From Planctomyces sp. SH-PL62 (GTDB lineage: Bacteria; Planctomycetota; Planctomycetia; Planctomycetales; Planctomycetaceae), in NCBI GenBank assembly GCA_945893075.1, contig CAMDDX010000044.1:1-32033 (forward strand): a stretch of DNA of 32,033 bases, in the 5' to 3' direction. Below, in pieces: positions 15,077 to 21,909 of this stretch. Numbering within the stretch: position 1 is the first letter of the stretch; each line of letters begins with the position of its first letter. The position numbers and the translations under genes are program-made. The notes beneath the pieces were generated by a model. The model saw only the letters and a program-made list of their open reading frames with translations, ran no database searches and was not told the DNA's origin.

Positions 15077-15268
15077 ATGAGTGGACCAATCGTTCGGACA
15101 GGCACGACGCCAGAATTCTGGAAGAACTGGGATCAAGTATTCGGAGGCGCAGCGAAGGGCAAGTCGACCGCGAAGCCCAAGGCCGCGAAGAAGACCGCTG
15201 CAAAAAAAGCCGCCGCGCCGAAAAAAGCGGCAAAGAAGTCCGCCAAAAAGGCAGCAAAAAAGAAGTAG
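15077..15268 (+). CDS. Small protein with Lys/Ala-rich histone H1-like tail
   Basis: The 63-residue protein starts at ATG 15077, with AAGGAG (15061-15066) ten bases upstream. The N-terminal half (MSGPIVRTGTTPEFWKNWD) looks like a compact conserved head. From residue of about 27 it is almost only Lys, Ala and Pro (TAKPKAAKKTAAKK, then AKKSAKKAAKKK), like the tails of bacterial histone H1-like and other nucleic-acid-binding proteins. Binding to DNA or RNA is inferred from charge only. It appears monocistronic and is followed by a long palindrome that could end the transcript. Confidence 0.8.
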   Translation: MSGPIVRTGTTPEFWKNWDQVFGGAAKGKSTAKPKAAKKTAAKKAAAPKKAAKKSAKKAAKKK

Positions 15269-15291
15269 AGTCGCGTGGCGAGTTGAGTGAC

Positions 15292-15375
15292 GGGGTCGGG
15301 AGTCTTTTTCTCGTGCCCGTCGATTGCGGAACCAACTCAGTTTCCTCAGGGCACGAGAAAAAGACTCCCGACCCC
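15292..15375. repeat. Perfect 27-bp inverted repeat, GGGGTCGGG-ended
   Basis: Arms 15292-15318 and 15349-15375 are perfect complements (27/27) with a 30-base loop. The outer 20 bases (GGGGTCGGGAGTCTTTTTC plus one) match the element at 19470; the inner arm differs but is still matched by its partner arm. It lies between the small basic gene and the membrane-protein gene. Confidence 0.95.
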
Positions 15376-15401
15376 TTCTCGCGTGGAAATCTGAACGCAT
15401 C

Positions 15402-16970
15402 GTGACCGAGCGTCGTTCCAAGTTGCTCGTCGTCGCGGCTGTGTGGCTCAGCTTTTTGGCAGTGTCGTTGGTCTCCGCACCAATCCCAGCGGTCAACGAG
15501 CCGCACTACCTCGCGATGGCGCGGCATTACTGGGACTCGTCTTGGTGCGCGGGAGATCAGTTTCTCCAATCGTTTCCCGCGCATCGAGTTTTTTATCAGA
15601 CGTTCGGCTGGCTGACGCTGTGGTTGGATCTCGCGACCGTCGCGTTCATCGGACGTGCCGTCAGCCTCGCGATGCTCGCGGCGAGTTGGACTGCGTTGGC
15701 CATGCGGCTGCAACGCGTTGACTCAGCCAAACCGTCTCCTGCGATGGCAGTGCTGCTTTCCGCGTGGCTGTTTCTTGGCCTGCAAGCGATTGGCAATTTG
15801 TCGGGCGAGTGGCTGATCGGCGGCTTTGAGTCGAAGGTCATCGCGTATGCCTGTGTCTTCTGGGCCGTCGCCGCGATGCTCGAACGACGGATCGTTGCCG
15901 CTGCGGTGTTCAGCGGAGTCGCGATCAGCTTTCATCCGATCGTCGGACTGTGGCACGTCACCGCGATGGGAATCGCGGAAATTTCAAATTTCAAATCTCA
16001 AATCTCAGATTTGAAATCTCAATTCTCAAACGGCCACTCATATCGACGTTGGATTTTGGCCGCTGCGTTATTGGCCGTGACGGCCGTGCCCGGTCTGTTG
16101 CCGGCCGTGCAGATGTTGGACGCCGGGAATGCACGCACCGCATTCGCGGCGAACTTCATCCAAGTGCATTACCGGCTGAAGCACCATCTTGATCCGATGG
16201 ATTTTGATCGCATGAACTGCATCGGGTACGGGTCGATTGCCGTTTTGTGGTTGGCGATCGTTATCGTCATGAAGCGGCGGCAGAAGTTGGCTCAGCCGGA
16301 TCGCTGGTGGGTCAGTTACGTTCTCGCGGCAGCGTTGTTCGCCTTGGCCGGGTGGGCCGTGGGATTTGGTCCGCGTCCGATTCAATCCATGCCCGGCTAT
16401 CAATGGCGGATCGCCTTATTGAAATTCTATCCGTTCCGTTTGTTCGACCTGCTGCTGCCGATCGCGCTCGCGATGCTGATGCCGACACTCGTCAGACAGC
16501 GCTGGCTGTGGCTGGCGGGAACCATCGGCCTGATTTGGGCGTTGATTTCAACTCATGCCTTTCCGCCGTCGAATCAGTTGCCGTCGGCGATGCGAGCCGA
16601 TTGGCGGGACGCCTGTCGCTGGATCGCGGCGAACACTCCGGCGGACGCGCTGTTTCACACACCCGACGAAGCCGAGGCGTTCAAGTGGTTCGCTCAGCGC
16701 GGCGAATTCGTCAACCGCAAAGACTGCCCGCAGGATGCGGCGGGCATCGTCGAATGGAATGACCGTCTCCGGAAGATCACGAAATGGAGTGAGACGAGCT
16801 TCGCCGGAGACCAAGCCTACTCCACCGAGGAGTTGCGCGAATTAGTGCGTCAATCCGCTGGCGTCCGCTACGCGATCGTCCGCGCCGTTGTTCGCTATGA
16901 CGCGGACTTGCTGTACGCGAACAACAGCTACAAGATTCTGCGCCTGCCGGAAGCGGGTTCAAGACCGTAG
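15402..16970 (+). CDS. Polytopic membrane protein (DUF6798-like)
   Basis: The 522-residue protein has roughly ten hydrophobic segments, beginning LLVVAAVWLSFLAVSLV. The conserved-looking soluble C-terminal third contains WRDACRWIAANTPADALF (about 403-420), EAFKWFAQRGEFVNRKDCPQ and DAAGIVEWNDRL. From memory these resemble the planctomycete DUF6798 membrane proteins, of unknown function and glycosyltransferase-like topology; I cannot verify that. I start at GTG 15402. The frame opens at TTG 15324, but that lies inside the palindrome at 15292-15375. Residues of about 193-210 (EISNFKSQISDLKSQFSN) come from an AT-rich repeat shared with the DUF1501 gene. Confidence 0.8.
   Translation: MTERRSKLLVVAAVWLSFLAVSLVSAPIPAVNEPHYLAMARHYWDSSWCAGDQFLQSFPAHRVFYQTFGWLTLWLDLATVAFIGRAVSLAMLAASWTALAMRLQRVDSAKPSPAMAVLLSAWLFLGLQAIGNLSGEWLIGGFESKVIAYACVFWAVAAMLERRIVAAAVFSGVAISFHPIVGLWHVTAMGIAEISNFKSQISDLKSQFSNGHSYRRWILAAALLAVTAVPGLLPAVQMLDAGNARTAFAANFIQVHYRLKHHLDPMDFDRMNCIGYGSIAVLWLAIVIVMKRRQKLAQPDRWWVSYVLAAALFALAGWAVGFGPRPIQSMPGYQWRIALLKFYPFRLFDLLLPIALAMLMPTLVRQRWLWLAGTIGLIWALISTHAFPPSNQLPSAMRADWRDACRWIAANTPADALFHTPDEAEAFKWFAQRGEFVNRKDCPQDAAGIVEWNDRLRKITKWSETSFAGDQAYSTEELRELVRQSAGVRYAIVRAVVRYDADLLYANNSYKILRLPEAGSRP
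15981..16030 (+). repeat. AT-rich coding repeat (ISNFKSQI) in the membrane-protein gene
   Basis: A 50-base AT-rich stretch of near-tandem TCAAAT units; its first 24 bases are identical to 11111-11134 and are in the same reading frame. It falls in a loop between predicted membrane segments. Confidence 0.9.
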
Positions 16971-16989
16971 AAATGATCGCCGCACTCAA

Positions 16990-17051
16990 GTAGCCTGACT
17001 CTCCGAGTCGGGACTCCAATGCAAAACTCCCGACTCGGAGAGTCAGGCTAC
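16990..17051. repeat. Perfect 24-bp inverted repeat, GTAG...CTAC type
   Basis: Arms 16990-17013 and 17028-17051 are perfect (24/24) around a 14-base loop. The ends are GTAGCCTGACTC and GAGTCAGGCTAC. The same arm sequence recurs at 18579-18641, on the other side of the beta-propeller gene. It ends 22 bases before that gene's ATG. Confidence 0.95.
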
Positions 17052-17073
17052 TGAACTACAAGAGAGCAATCGC

Positions 17074-18582
17074 ATGACAGGCCGATGGACAGTGTCGAGC
17101 GTGGCCGCCGCGTTGGTTCTGATGTCACTCGGAATCACCGCTGCCGCCGATCCAAAACCGCCGAGTGGCCGCGCGGCTTTGACCGGAACAACCTCCGAGA
17201 AGCCGGTCACGGATGTGCCGGCTCCGGATCGCAAAGGGGAGGACTGGTCGTCCTTCTTGGGGCCGCTCGGTACTGGGGTCTGCAATGAGACCAACTGGCT
17301 GAAGAGTTGGCCGGAAGGCGGATTGAAGACGGCGTGGTCGAAACGTGTCGGCACCGGATACAGCGCACCGTCAGTGATGGGGAATCGGCTGGTCGTCTTT
17401 CATCGGCCGCGCGGCAACGAGGAGATCATCGAGTGTCTGCGATCCGACACGGGCGAGCCGTTGTGGAAGTTCACCTACGCGACGGAGTACGAAGATCGTT
17501 ACGCCTACAACAACGGCCCGCGCTGCACTCCGCTGCTGACGAAGACACGCCTCTTTACGCTCAATCCCGAAGGGAAACTCTTCTGCCTCGACCTCGTGAC
17601 CGGAAAGCAAGTTTGGGCGCGAGACTGCTCGAAAGACTTTCGCATTCCGGACGAGGAGAACTTTTTCGGCGTCGGCTGTACTCCGATTTTGGAAGGGAAC
17701 TTGTTGATCGTGTTGGTCGGCGGGCAACCGAACTCCGGCGTGGTCGCGTTCAATTCGGAGACCGGCGATACCGTCTGGCAATCGGTCGGCAAGAAGACTT
17801 GGAACGGCGTCGAGACCGGCGGTTCGATCAAACCGAAGTACGAGTGGACTGGCACCGAGTCGCTTTACAGCTATTCGTCGCCAATCGCTGCGACGATTCA
17901 TGGACGCCGTCAGGTGCTCTGTCTGATGCGGCAAGGTCTCGTGTCGCTCGATCCGAAAGATGGTTCGGAGAACTTCAAGTTCTGGTTTCGACCGAAGGAG
18001 CGCGACTCGGTCAATGCAGCTCGGCCGGTGGTCGTCGGTGACAAGATTTTTCTGTCGGCCGCGTACAAAGCCGGTTCGGCACTGTTGCAGGTGCAGGCAT
18101 CGGATCAGGACGTCAAAGTTCTCTGGCAAGACCCGCGGAACATGCTGACGCACTGGTCCACGACGATTCACGTTGACGGCCACTTATACGGCTTTAGTGG
18201 AAGACACGAAGAGGAAGGTGAGTTGCGCTGCCTCGACCTCGAAACCGGAAAAGTGTTGTGGCAGTCGACCGGCTACGAGGGAGACACCTCGAAGCTCTCG
18301 CAAAGTCCGGTCACCGGTGAGATCAAAGACGGGACCGGCAAAATTATCCCGTTCCCGTTCTTGGGCCGAGGGTCGAAGATTCAAATCGGCGACCGCTTCT
18401 TGGCACTTGGCGAGCGTGGCACGCTGTCGCTGATGAAGATCAATCCTGACAAGTTTGAGGAACTCGGCCGCATGTCGGTGAGCGGAATTAAATATCCGGC
18501 GTGGGCCGCACCGGTGCTGTCTCGCGGCCGCGTGTATCTGCGCAGCGAGACGCATCTCGTTTGTTTGGATTTGGCTCCGTAG
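17074..18582 (+). CDS. Secreted PQQ-type beta-propeller protein
   Basis: The 502-residue protein has a signal peptide (about 1-25, ...VLMSLGITAAADP) and a low-complexity linker, then WSSFLGPLGTGVCNE, the usual entry (xWPxFRGPxGxG) of planctomycete PQQ-like propellers. Blade motifs follow: LFCLDLVTGKQVWARD (about 168-183), VVAFNSETGDTVWQS, LVSLDPKDGSENFKFW, LRCLDLETGKVLWQS and the closing THLVCLDLAP. It is a single eight-blade-sized propeller. PQQ binding is not implied. A weak AAGAGAG lies upstream of the ATG. The TAG stop (18580-18582) is part of the palindrome at 18579. The gene is bracketed by two copies of the same palindrome. Confidence 0.9.
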   Translation: MTGRWTVSSVAAALVLMSLGITAAADPKPPSGRAALTGTTSEKPVTDVPAPDRKGEDWSSFLGPLGTGVCNETNWLKSWPEGGLKTAWSKRVGTGYSAPSVMGNRLVVFHRPRGNEEIIECLRSDTGEPLWKFTYATEYEDRYAYNNGPRCTPLLTKTRLFTLNPEGKLFCLDLVTGKQVWARDCSKDFRIPDEENFFGVGCTPILEGNLLIVLVGGQPNSGVVAFNSETGDTVWQSVGKKTWNGVETGGSIKPKYEWTGTESLYSYSSPIAATIHGRRQVLCLMRQGLVSLDPKDGSENFKFWFRPKERDSVNAARPVVVGDKIFLSAAYKAGSALLQVQASDQDVKVLWQDPRNMLTHWSTTIHVDGHLYGFSGRHEEEGELRCLDLETGKVLWQSTGYEGDTSKLSQSPVTGEIKDGTGKIIPFPFLGRGSKIQIGDRFLALGERGTLSLMKINPDKFEELGRMSVSGIKYPAWAAPVLSRGRVYLRSETHLVCLDLAP

Positions 18583-18641
18583 CCTGACTCTCCGAGTCGG
18601 GTGCCTTCGACGAACAGACCCGACTCGGAGAGTCGGGCTAC
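18579..18641. repeat. 24-bp inverted repeat supplying stop codons of both flanking genes
   Basis: Arms 18579-18602 and 18618-18641 match at 23 of 24 positions around a 15-base loop. The arm sequence is the same as at 16990-17051. The GTAG at the left end contains the stop of the beta-propeller gene, and the CTAC at the right end contains the stop (TAG, 18638-18640) of the convergent trmB-like gene. Confidence 0.95.
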
Positions 18642-19435
18642 GACTTGGCTTCGATTTCATCCAACTGGCGCAGGCGGCGGTCGGCGTTGAATGTCGGAGG
18701 GGGCAGCGAGTTCGCTAATCGCAGGGCTTCATCCACGCTGATTTCATCTCGGCGAATCGCTTCGCCCCGAAAGATCGGCAGGCCGTGATGGCGGGCGATG
18801 ATCTCGCGCCGAGTTCGCCCGCGAGGTGAATCTGGCCACGGGCCAGCGAGTGCGTGCATCTCGAAGAAGCACGGTACGACCGACTGCATGTAGGCCCAAT
18901 AGTTCGGATGATCCGTCTGCAACAGTAGCTTGCCGCCAGGGACAAGCGAGCGATGCGCCAGCGACAAGAACTCGGGCGTGATCAGCCGGCGATGAATTTG
19001 CGCGGGATCGTAGAACGGCTGCGGATGGTAAATGTGCAATTCGGCGACGGAGCCAGCGGCAACATGCTCGGACAGAAACTCGCGGCCGCCAATGACTGCG
19101 AAGCGAATGTTGCTCAGCCCGCGCTGGTTGGCTCGGCGAGTCGCATAGCGGATCACAACCGGCAGGATTTCGATGCCCAGATGATCGACCTCCGGCCGAG
19201 CGACCGCGCTGCCCAATGTCGAGCGTCCATTGCCGCAACCAATGTCGATCACGATCGGCGCTCGCCGGCCAAACAGAGCGTCCCAGTCCAACAAGCCTGG
19301 AGGCACTTTTTTGAGTGCCGTCTTCGCCCATTGTTCGGGCGGCAAGATGCGGCCGGGGATTGGCACGCCGAACTCAAGTTCAATGTCGCCTGGTTGTGGC
19401 TGCGGTTGCGGCGGTGAGCGACGAACGGGAGGCAT
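18638..19435 (-). CDS. trmB: tRNA (guanine-N7-)-methyltransferase-like protein (TrmB family)
   Basis: The 265-residue protein carries a Rossmann SAM site VIDIGCGNGRSTL (about 62-74), then HLGIEI (85-90), where the acidic residue binds the ribose. SNIRFAVIGGREFL and the late LLLQTDHPNYWAYM (about 171-183) match the TrmB layout. The hallmark segment, usually FPDPWxKxRHxKRR, reads HIYHPQPFYDPAQIHRR (134-150). It lacks the PDPW core but keeps the spacing and RLITPEFL. The protein is therefore a divergent TrmB, expected to make m7G46 in tRNA, with altered substrate handling possible. The N-terminal 15 residues are Pro/Gln-rich. It is convergent with the beta-propeller gene, and both stops lie in one palindrome. 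Confidence 0.82.
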   Translation of the reverse strand: MPPVRRSPPQPQPQPGDIELEFGVPIPGRILPPEQWAKTALKKVPPGLLDWDALFGRRAPIVIDIGCGNGRSTLGSAVARPEVDHLGIEILPVVIRYATRRANQRGLSNIRFAVIGGREFLSEHVAAGSVAELHIYHPQPFYDPAQIHRRLITPEFLSLAHRSLVPGGKLLLQTDHPNYWAYMQSVVPCFFEMHALAGPWPDSPRGRTRREIIARHHGLPIFRGEAIRRDEISVDEALRLANSLPPPTFNADRRLRQLDEIEAKS

Positions 19436-19469
19436 GAGGAGAGCGTCTCGAAAGAAGGTGCGACGCGAG

Positions 19470-19572
19470 GGGGTCGGGAGTCTTTTTCAGGTCGGACGAA
19501 TGGTCATTGGGTGTCTGATGGCAAGTCGACGGTCAAACTCATTCCGCCGACCTAAAAAAGACTCCCGACCCC
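19470..19572. repeat. 26-bp inverted repeat, GGGGTCGGG-ended
   Basis: Arms 19470-19495 and 19547-19572 match at 25 of 26 positions around a 51-base loop. The outer part matches the element at 15292-15375; the inner part differs from it but pairs with its own partner arm. It sits between the trmB-like gene and the DUF3467 gene, both on the minus strand. Confidence 0.94.
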
Positions 19573-19583
19573 GTTCCGTGGTC

Positions 19584-20273
19584 TCACAGCAAATCGTCGA
19601 GCGGCCTCTGTGGCGGCTCCTGCTGTTGTTGCTGAGCGGCGGCGATCTTGCGCTGAAACTGCTCGAACGAATGGACCAGCGATTCGAGCAAGCGCGGCAC
19701 GTTTGGAGCCGACATGTAGACTCGCGCCGACACCACCGAACGCGGAAAGAACGTCGTGATGAAGTCGAACAGGAATTCGGTCGCCGTGTGACCGATCATC
19801 ACGGCATTGGCATACGCGCCGCCGAGTTCGGTGTCTTTGATTTTCAATTGCTCGTACAGCTCTTGAGCCGAGCCTTGCTGCTGCGGTTGCTGCAACTGCT
19901 CCTGGTAGGCTTCGGCCGTCGCGGTGGGGCACATCGGGTGTGCCGGCGTCCCCGGCATGACCGGGCTGCCGAATCGCTGAGTGTAGTTGTTGAGGTTGTC
20001 CCGCAGTGCGGCGATGAATCTCGGCACGACGGCAGGGGGCAGGACGACTCGCGCCGCCACCTGCTGCGGCTTCGACATGCGGAGCAGGAAATCGAGGATG
20101 AACTCGTGCGGCCCGTTGAGCACGACCGCTCCGGTCGTGAACACTCCGGCGGCAATGCTTTCGGGCACCAGCGCCCCGATGTGCGTGTTCTGAACTTCCT
20201 GGCTGACGACCTCGCGGTTCTGCGGCGGCTGATCGGGATTGTCGTCGTTCGATTCAGGGAACATGTCGTTCAT
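19584..20273 (-). CDS. Tandem DUF3467 protein
   Basis: The 229-residue protein appears to contain two DUF3467 units. The first is GVFTTGAVVLNGPHEFILDF...ARVVLPPAVVPRFIAALRDN (about 43-93). The second is YANAVMIGHTATEFLFDFIT...ARVYMSAPNVPRLLESLVHS (about 153-203). Each has the pattern (Y/T)xN/GAVxxxxxxEFxxDF...ARVxxxPxxxPRxxxxL. The linker and C-terminus are Gln-rich (QEQLQQPQQQ, AAAQQQQQEPPQ). DUF3467 proteins are small bacterial proteins of unknown role. The ATG at 20273 has CGGAG seven bases upstream. A single-domain DUF3467 gene lies next upstream on the same strand. No signal peptide, so it is cytoplasmic. Confidence 0.85.
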   Translation of the reverse strand: MNDMFPESNDDNPDQPPQNREVVSQEVQNTHIGALVPESIAAGVFTTGAVVLNGPHEFILDFLLRMSKPQQVAARVVLPPAVVPRFIAALRDNLNNYTQRFGSPVMPGTPAHPMCPTATAEAYQEQLQQPQQQGSAQELYEQLKIKDTELGGAYANAVMIGHTATEFLFDFITTFFPRSVVSARVYMSAPNVPRLLESLVHSFEQFQRKIAAAQQQQQEPPQRPLDDLL

Positions 20274-20305
20274 GAGGCCACTCCGAATGGAAACTCGCCG
20301 GTGTG

Positions 20306-20370
20306 AGCCGGAACGCGCTAGCGTCCGGTTTCTGGATTCATCGAGAACCGGACGCTAGCGCGTTCCGGCT
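20306..20370. repeat. Perfect 25-bp inverted repeat, AGCCGG...CCGGCT type
   Basis: Arms 20306-20330 and 20346-20370 are perfect (25/25) with a 15-base loop. The core is CGCTAGCG. It is related to the element at 21323-21381 (shared CGCTAG core and CCGGTT...AACCGG inner ends). It lies just upstream of the tandem DUF3467 start. Confidence 0.95.
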
Positions 20371-20403
20371 GATTCTCATTCATCGCCGTGCGAGAGATAC
20401 GAA

Positions 20404-20437
20404 AACGTCGGTGGCGGAAATTCCGCTCACCGACGTT
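20404..20437 (-). terminator. Candidate terminator after the single DUF3467 gene
   Basis: AACGTCGGTG (20404-20413) and CACCGACGTT (20428-20437) pair perfectly, with an inner GCGGAA/TTCCGC extension. On the minus strand the hairpin is followed by TTTTCG. It lies 34 bases past the stop of the gene at 20471-20839. Confidence 0.65.
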
Positions 20438-20470
20438 CCACAGTTTCAAATCCGCCGATGTCTCAGGTGA

Positions 20471-20839
20471 TTAGGTTCCCGAGCGCAAGCGGCGCATCAC
20501 ATCGGTTTCGAGCGTGCCGAACGCCTGCTCGTGGCGTTGCAACGTCACCGCCAGGGCCTGCAACAGCCGCTTGGCCGTGAAGTGATTCATGATGATCCGC
20601 TGACCGACGTGAACCGTCACGCTGCCCTGAGCGAACGGATTCGGATTCAGACCCAGGTCGAGGATCAACTCTTCCGGGGTGCTCGACACTCGGCAAAAGT
20701 TCGCGTAGCTGGCCACGATGCGGGCGTCATCCACGGTCAACGTTTGCTGCCCGGCCGGTGCTGCGGCCGGCGCAACAGCCAGTCCCTCGGGGGCGGTGTC
20801 GGGGTCGAGCTTGAGGGTGTCGTTCTTGTCTTTCGCCAC
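20471..20839 (-). CDS. DUF3467 protein (single domain)
   Basis: The 122-residue protein has an Ala/Pro-rich N-terminal third and one DUF3467 unit: ARIVASYANFCRVSSTPEEL, then ILDLGLNPNP...VTVHVGQRIIMNHFTAKRLL (about 39-96). The YANFCRVSxTPEE pattern is the classical DUF3467 signature. I start at GTG 20839. AGGAG on the minus strand lies 8 bases upstream, whereas the longer frame from TTG 20857 would place that Shine-Dalgarno inside the gene. It probably works with the tandem DUF3467 gene downstream, although a likely terminator and a palindrome separate them. Confidence 0.88.
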   Translation of the reverse strand: MAKDKNDTLKLDPDTAPEGLAVAPAAAPAGQQTLTVDDARIVASYANFCRVSSTPEELILDLGLNPNPFAQGSVTVHVGQRIIMNHFTAKRLLQALAVTLQRHEQAFGTLETDVMRRLRSGT

Positions 20840-20964
20840 GATGCTTACTCCTGACAAATTAAGTGAGAGAGGTTTCCTTCACCGGCGATGAGGTTGCCGG
20901 CCACAAGCTCCAGACGAGGGCTTGTAGAGGGGCGTGAAGGTAGTGGGCTAACGACTTTGAAGCA

Positions 20965-20983
20965 ACGGCGCTTCAGCGCCGGT
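20965..20983. repeat. Short palindrome upstream of the small membrane protein
   Basis: A hairpin of the form GGCGCT-TC-AGCGCC, extended by AAC/GGTT flanks, lies in the region between the DUF3467 gene and the small membrane protein. It may be an eroded relative of the AACCGG-type elements. Confidence 0.5.
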
Positions 20984-21024
20984 TTACGCCTCCGCTCCGC
21001 TGGAGTTGCTGACCACGTCAGCTT

Positions 21025-21030
21025 TATACT
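21025..21030 (+). promoter_or_regulatory. Candidate -10 box for the small membrane protein
   Basis: TATACT lies 73 bases before the ATG at 21104. No good -35 is seen at 16-18 bp (TTGCTG is 13 bp away). Weak evidence. Confidence 0.25.
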
Positions 21031-21103
21031 CGCTCGCCGTTCGGCCACGTTCGCGGCCGCGTTCCCAGGCAATCCCTCAGTGTCCGAGAATCGAAAGTTT
21101 TCG

Positions 21104-21292
21104 ATGTCGAAGCAGATGAAACGCATGTTGATCGGGTCGATCGCGGCTTCTGGACTTGTCGCTGTGACTGCGGTCGTGGACATGGTGCTCAGCATTCCCT
21201 ATTCGGGAAGTATTGTCTTCGATGCACTGTTCCTGGTCACCGCAGGCATCGTGATCTACATGGGGTACGAAACCTTGAAGGAATCGACGTGA
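21104..21292 (+). CDS. Small two-segment membrane protein
   Basis: The 62-residue protein starts with a basic head (MSKQMKRM) and has two hydrophobic segments, IGSIAASGLVAVTAVVDMVL and IVFDALFLVTAGIVIYMGY, ending YETLKEST. The head-in topology with two helices is clear; the function is unknown. The frame is open upstream to 20888, but the Met at 21104 is the first position giving a sensible protein. There is no strong Shine-Dalgarno. It is probably monocistronic. Confidence 0.65.
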   Translation: MSKQMKRMLIGSIAASGLVAVTAVVDMVLSIPYSGSIVFDALFLVTAGIVIYMGYETLKEST

Positions 21293-21322
21293 CCGCGCGG
21301 CTCCGGCCTCGTAATTCGAATG

Positions 21323-21381
21323 AACCGCAGGGCGCTAGCCCCGGTTCTCGTCAGACAAACCGGGACTAGCGCCCTGCGGCT
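21323..21381. repeat. 24-bp inverted repeat, CGCTAG core
   Basis: Arms 21323-21346 and 21358-21381 match at 22 of 24 positions with an 11-base loop. The pattern AACCGCAGGGCGCTAG...CTAGCGCCCTGCGGCT relates it to the element at 20306-20370. It lies between the small membrane protein and the Dabb gene. Confidence 0.92.
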
Positions 21382-21426
21382 GATTCACGGGAAAGAGCCT
21401 AGCCTTTCGGCAGCAAGGAATCTGTA

Positions 21427-21840
21427 ATGCGACAGACGATTGGAACGGCGATCCTTTCCGCACTCATCGCGGTGGCCACCATGAGCTTGATGACCGGTGA
21501 TCAGACCTCGGCTCAGTCGAAGGACACTCCGCGGAAAATGCTGCGCCACGTCGTGCTTTTCAAATTCAAAGAGGGGACAACCAAGGAACAAGTCCAAGAA
21601 GTTGAAACAGGCTTCCGCGGTTTGCCCAGCAAGATCGACACGATCCGCGACTTCGAGTGGGGGACGGACATCAGCCCTGAAGGCAAATCGAAGGGCTTCA
21701 CGCACTGCTTCTTCGTGACGTTCGCCGATGAGAAGGGCCGCGACGCCTACCTGCCGCACGCGGCTCACAAAGACTTCGTTAAGCTCGTCGGCCCGCACGT
21801 CGACGACGTCTGCGTCGTGGACTACTGGACGCAGAAGTAA
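21427..21840 (+). CDS. Secreted Dabb (stress-responsive A/B barrel) protein
   Basis: The 137-residue protein has a signal peptide (about 1-30, ...LMTGDQTSAQS) and a Dabb domain (about 39-135): RHVVLFKFKEGTTKEQVQEV, FEWGTDISPEG, THCFFVTFADEKGRDAYLPH and HKDFVKLVGPHVDDVCVVDY. Dabb proteins are dimeric ferredoxin-like barrels, some with small-molecule or cyclase activity; the substrate here is unknown. The AAGGAA (21415-21420) lies 6 bases before the ATG. A long palindrome follows directly after the stop. Confidence 0.92.
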   Translation: MRQTIGTAILSALIAVATMSLMTGDQTSAQSKDTPRKMLRHVVLFKFKEGTTKEQVQEVETGFRGLPSKIDTIRDFEWGTDISPEGKSKGFTHCFFVTFADEKGRDAYLPHAAHKDFVKLVGPHVDDVCVVDYWTQK

Positions 21841-21843
21841 ATT

Positions 21844-21909
21844 CGTTTAACCGCACGCCGCAGGCACGCGCGTTTGGAAACGCGCGTGCCTGCGGCATGC
21901 GGTTAAACG
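21844..21909. repeat. 32-bp inverted repeat with 2-base loop between convergent genes
   Basis: Arms 21844-21875 and 21878-21909 match at 31 of 32 positions with only two unpaired bases between them. The ends are CGTTTAACCGC and GCGGTTAAACG. Its right arm contains the TAA stop (21903-21905) of the minus-strand oxidoreductase. It is probably a two-way terminator. Confidence 0.95.

Noticed and set aside
15181-15268. Lys/Ala-rich stretch as a chance low-complexity frame
   Set aside because: The frame has a good ribosome-binding site, an ATG at the right distance, a non-repetitive head and a stop directly after the tail, so it was kept as a gene.
14856-15713. N-terminal extension of the minus-strand gene at 14226 to 495 codons
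   Set aside because: It would cross the small basic gene, a palindromic element and the start of the membrane-protein gene. The ATG at 14855 has a Shine-Dalgarno and begins a coherent protein.
18579-18641. Plain Rho-independent terminator as the full explanation
   Set aside because: It may end transcription, but no T-run follows, the same arm sequence occurs before the gene's start as well, and related hairpins lie inside coding sequence.
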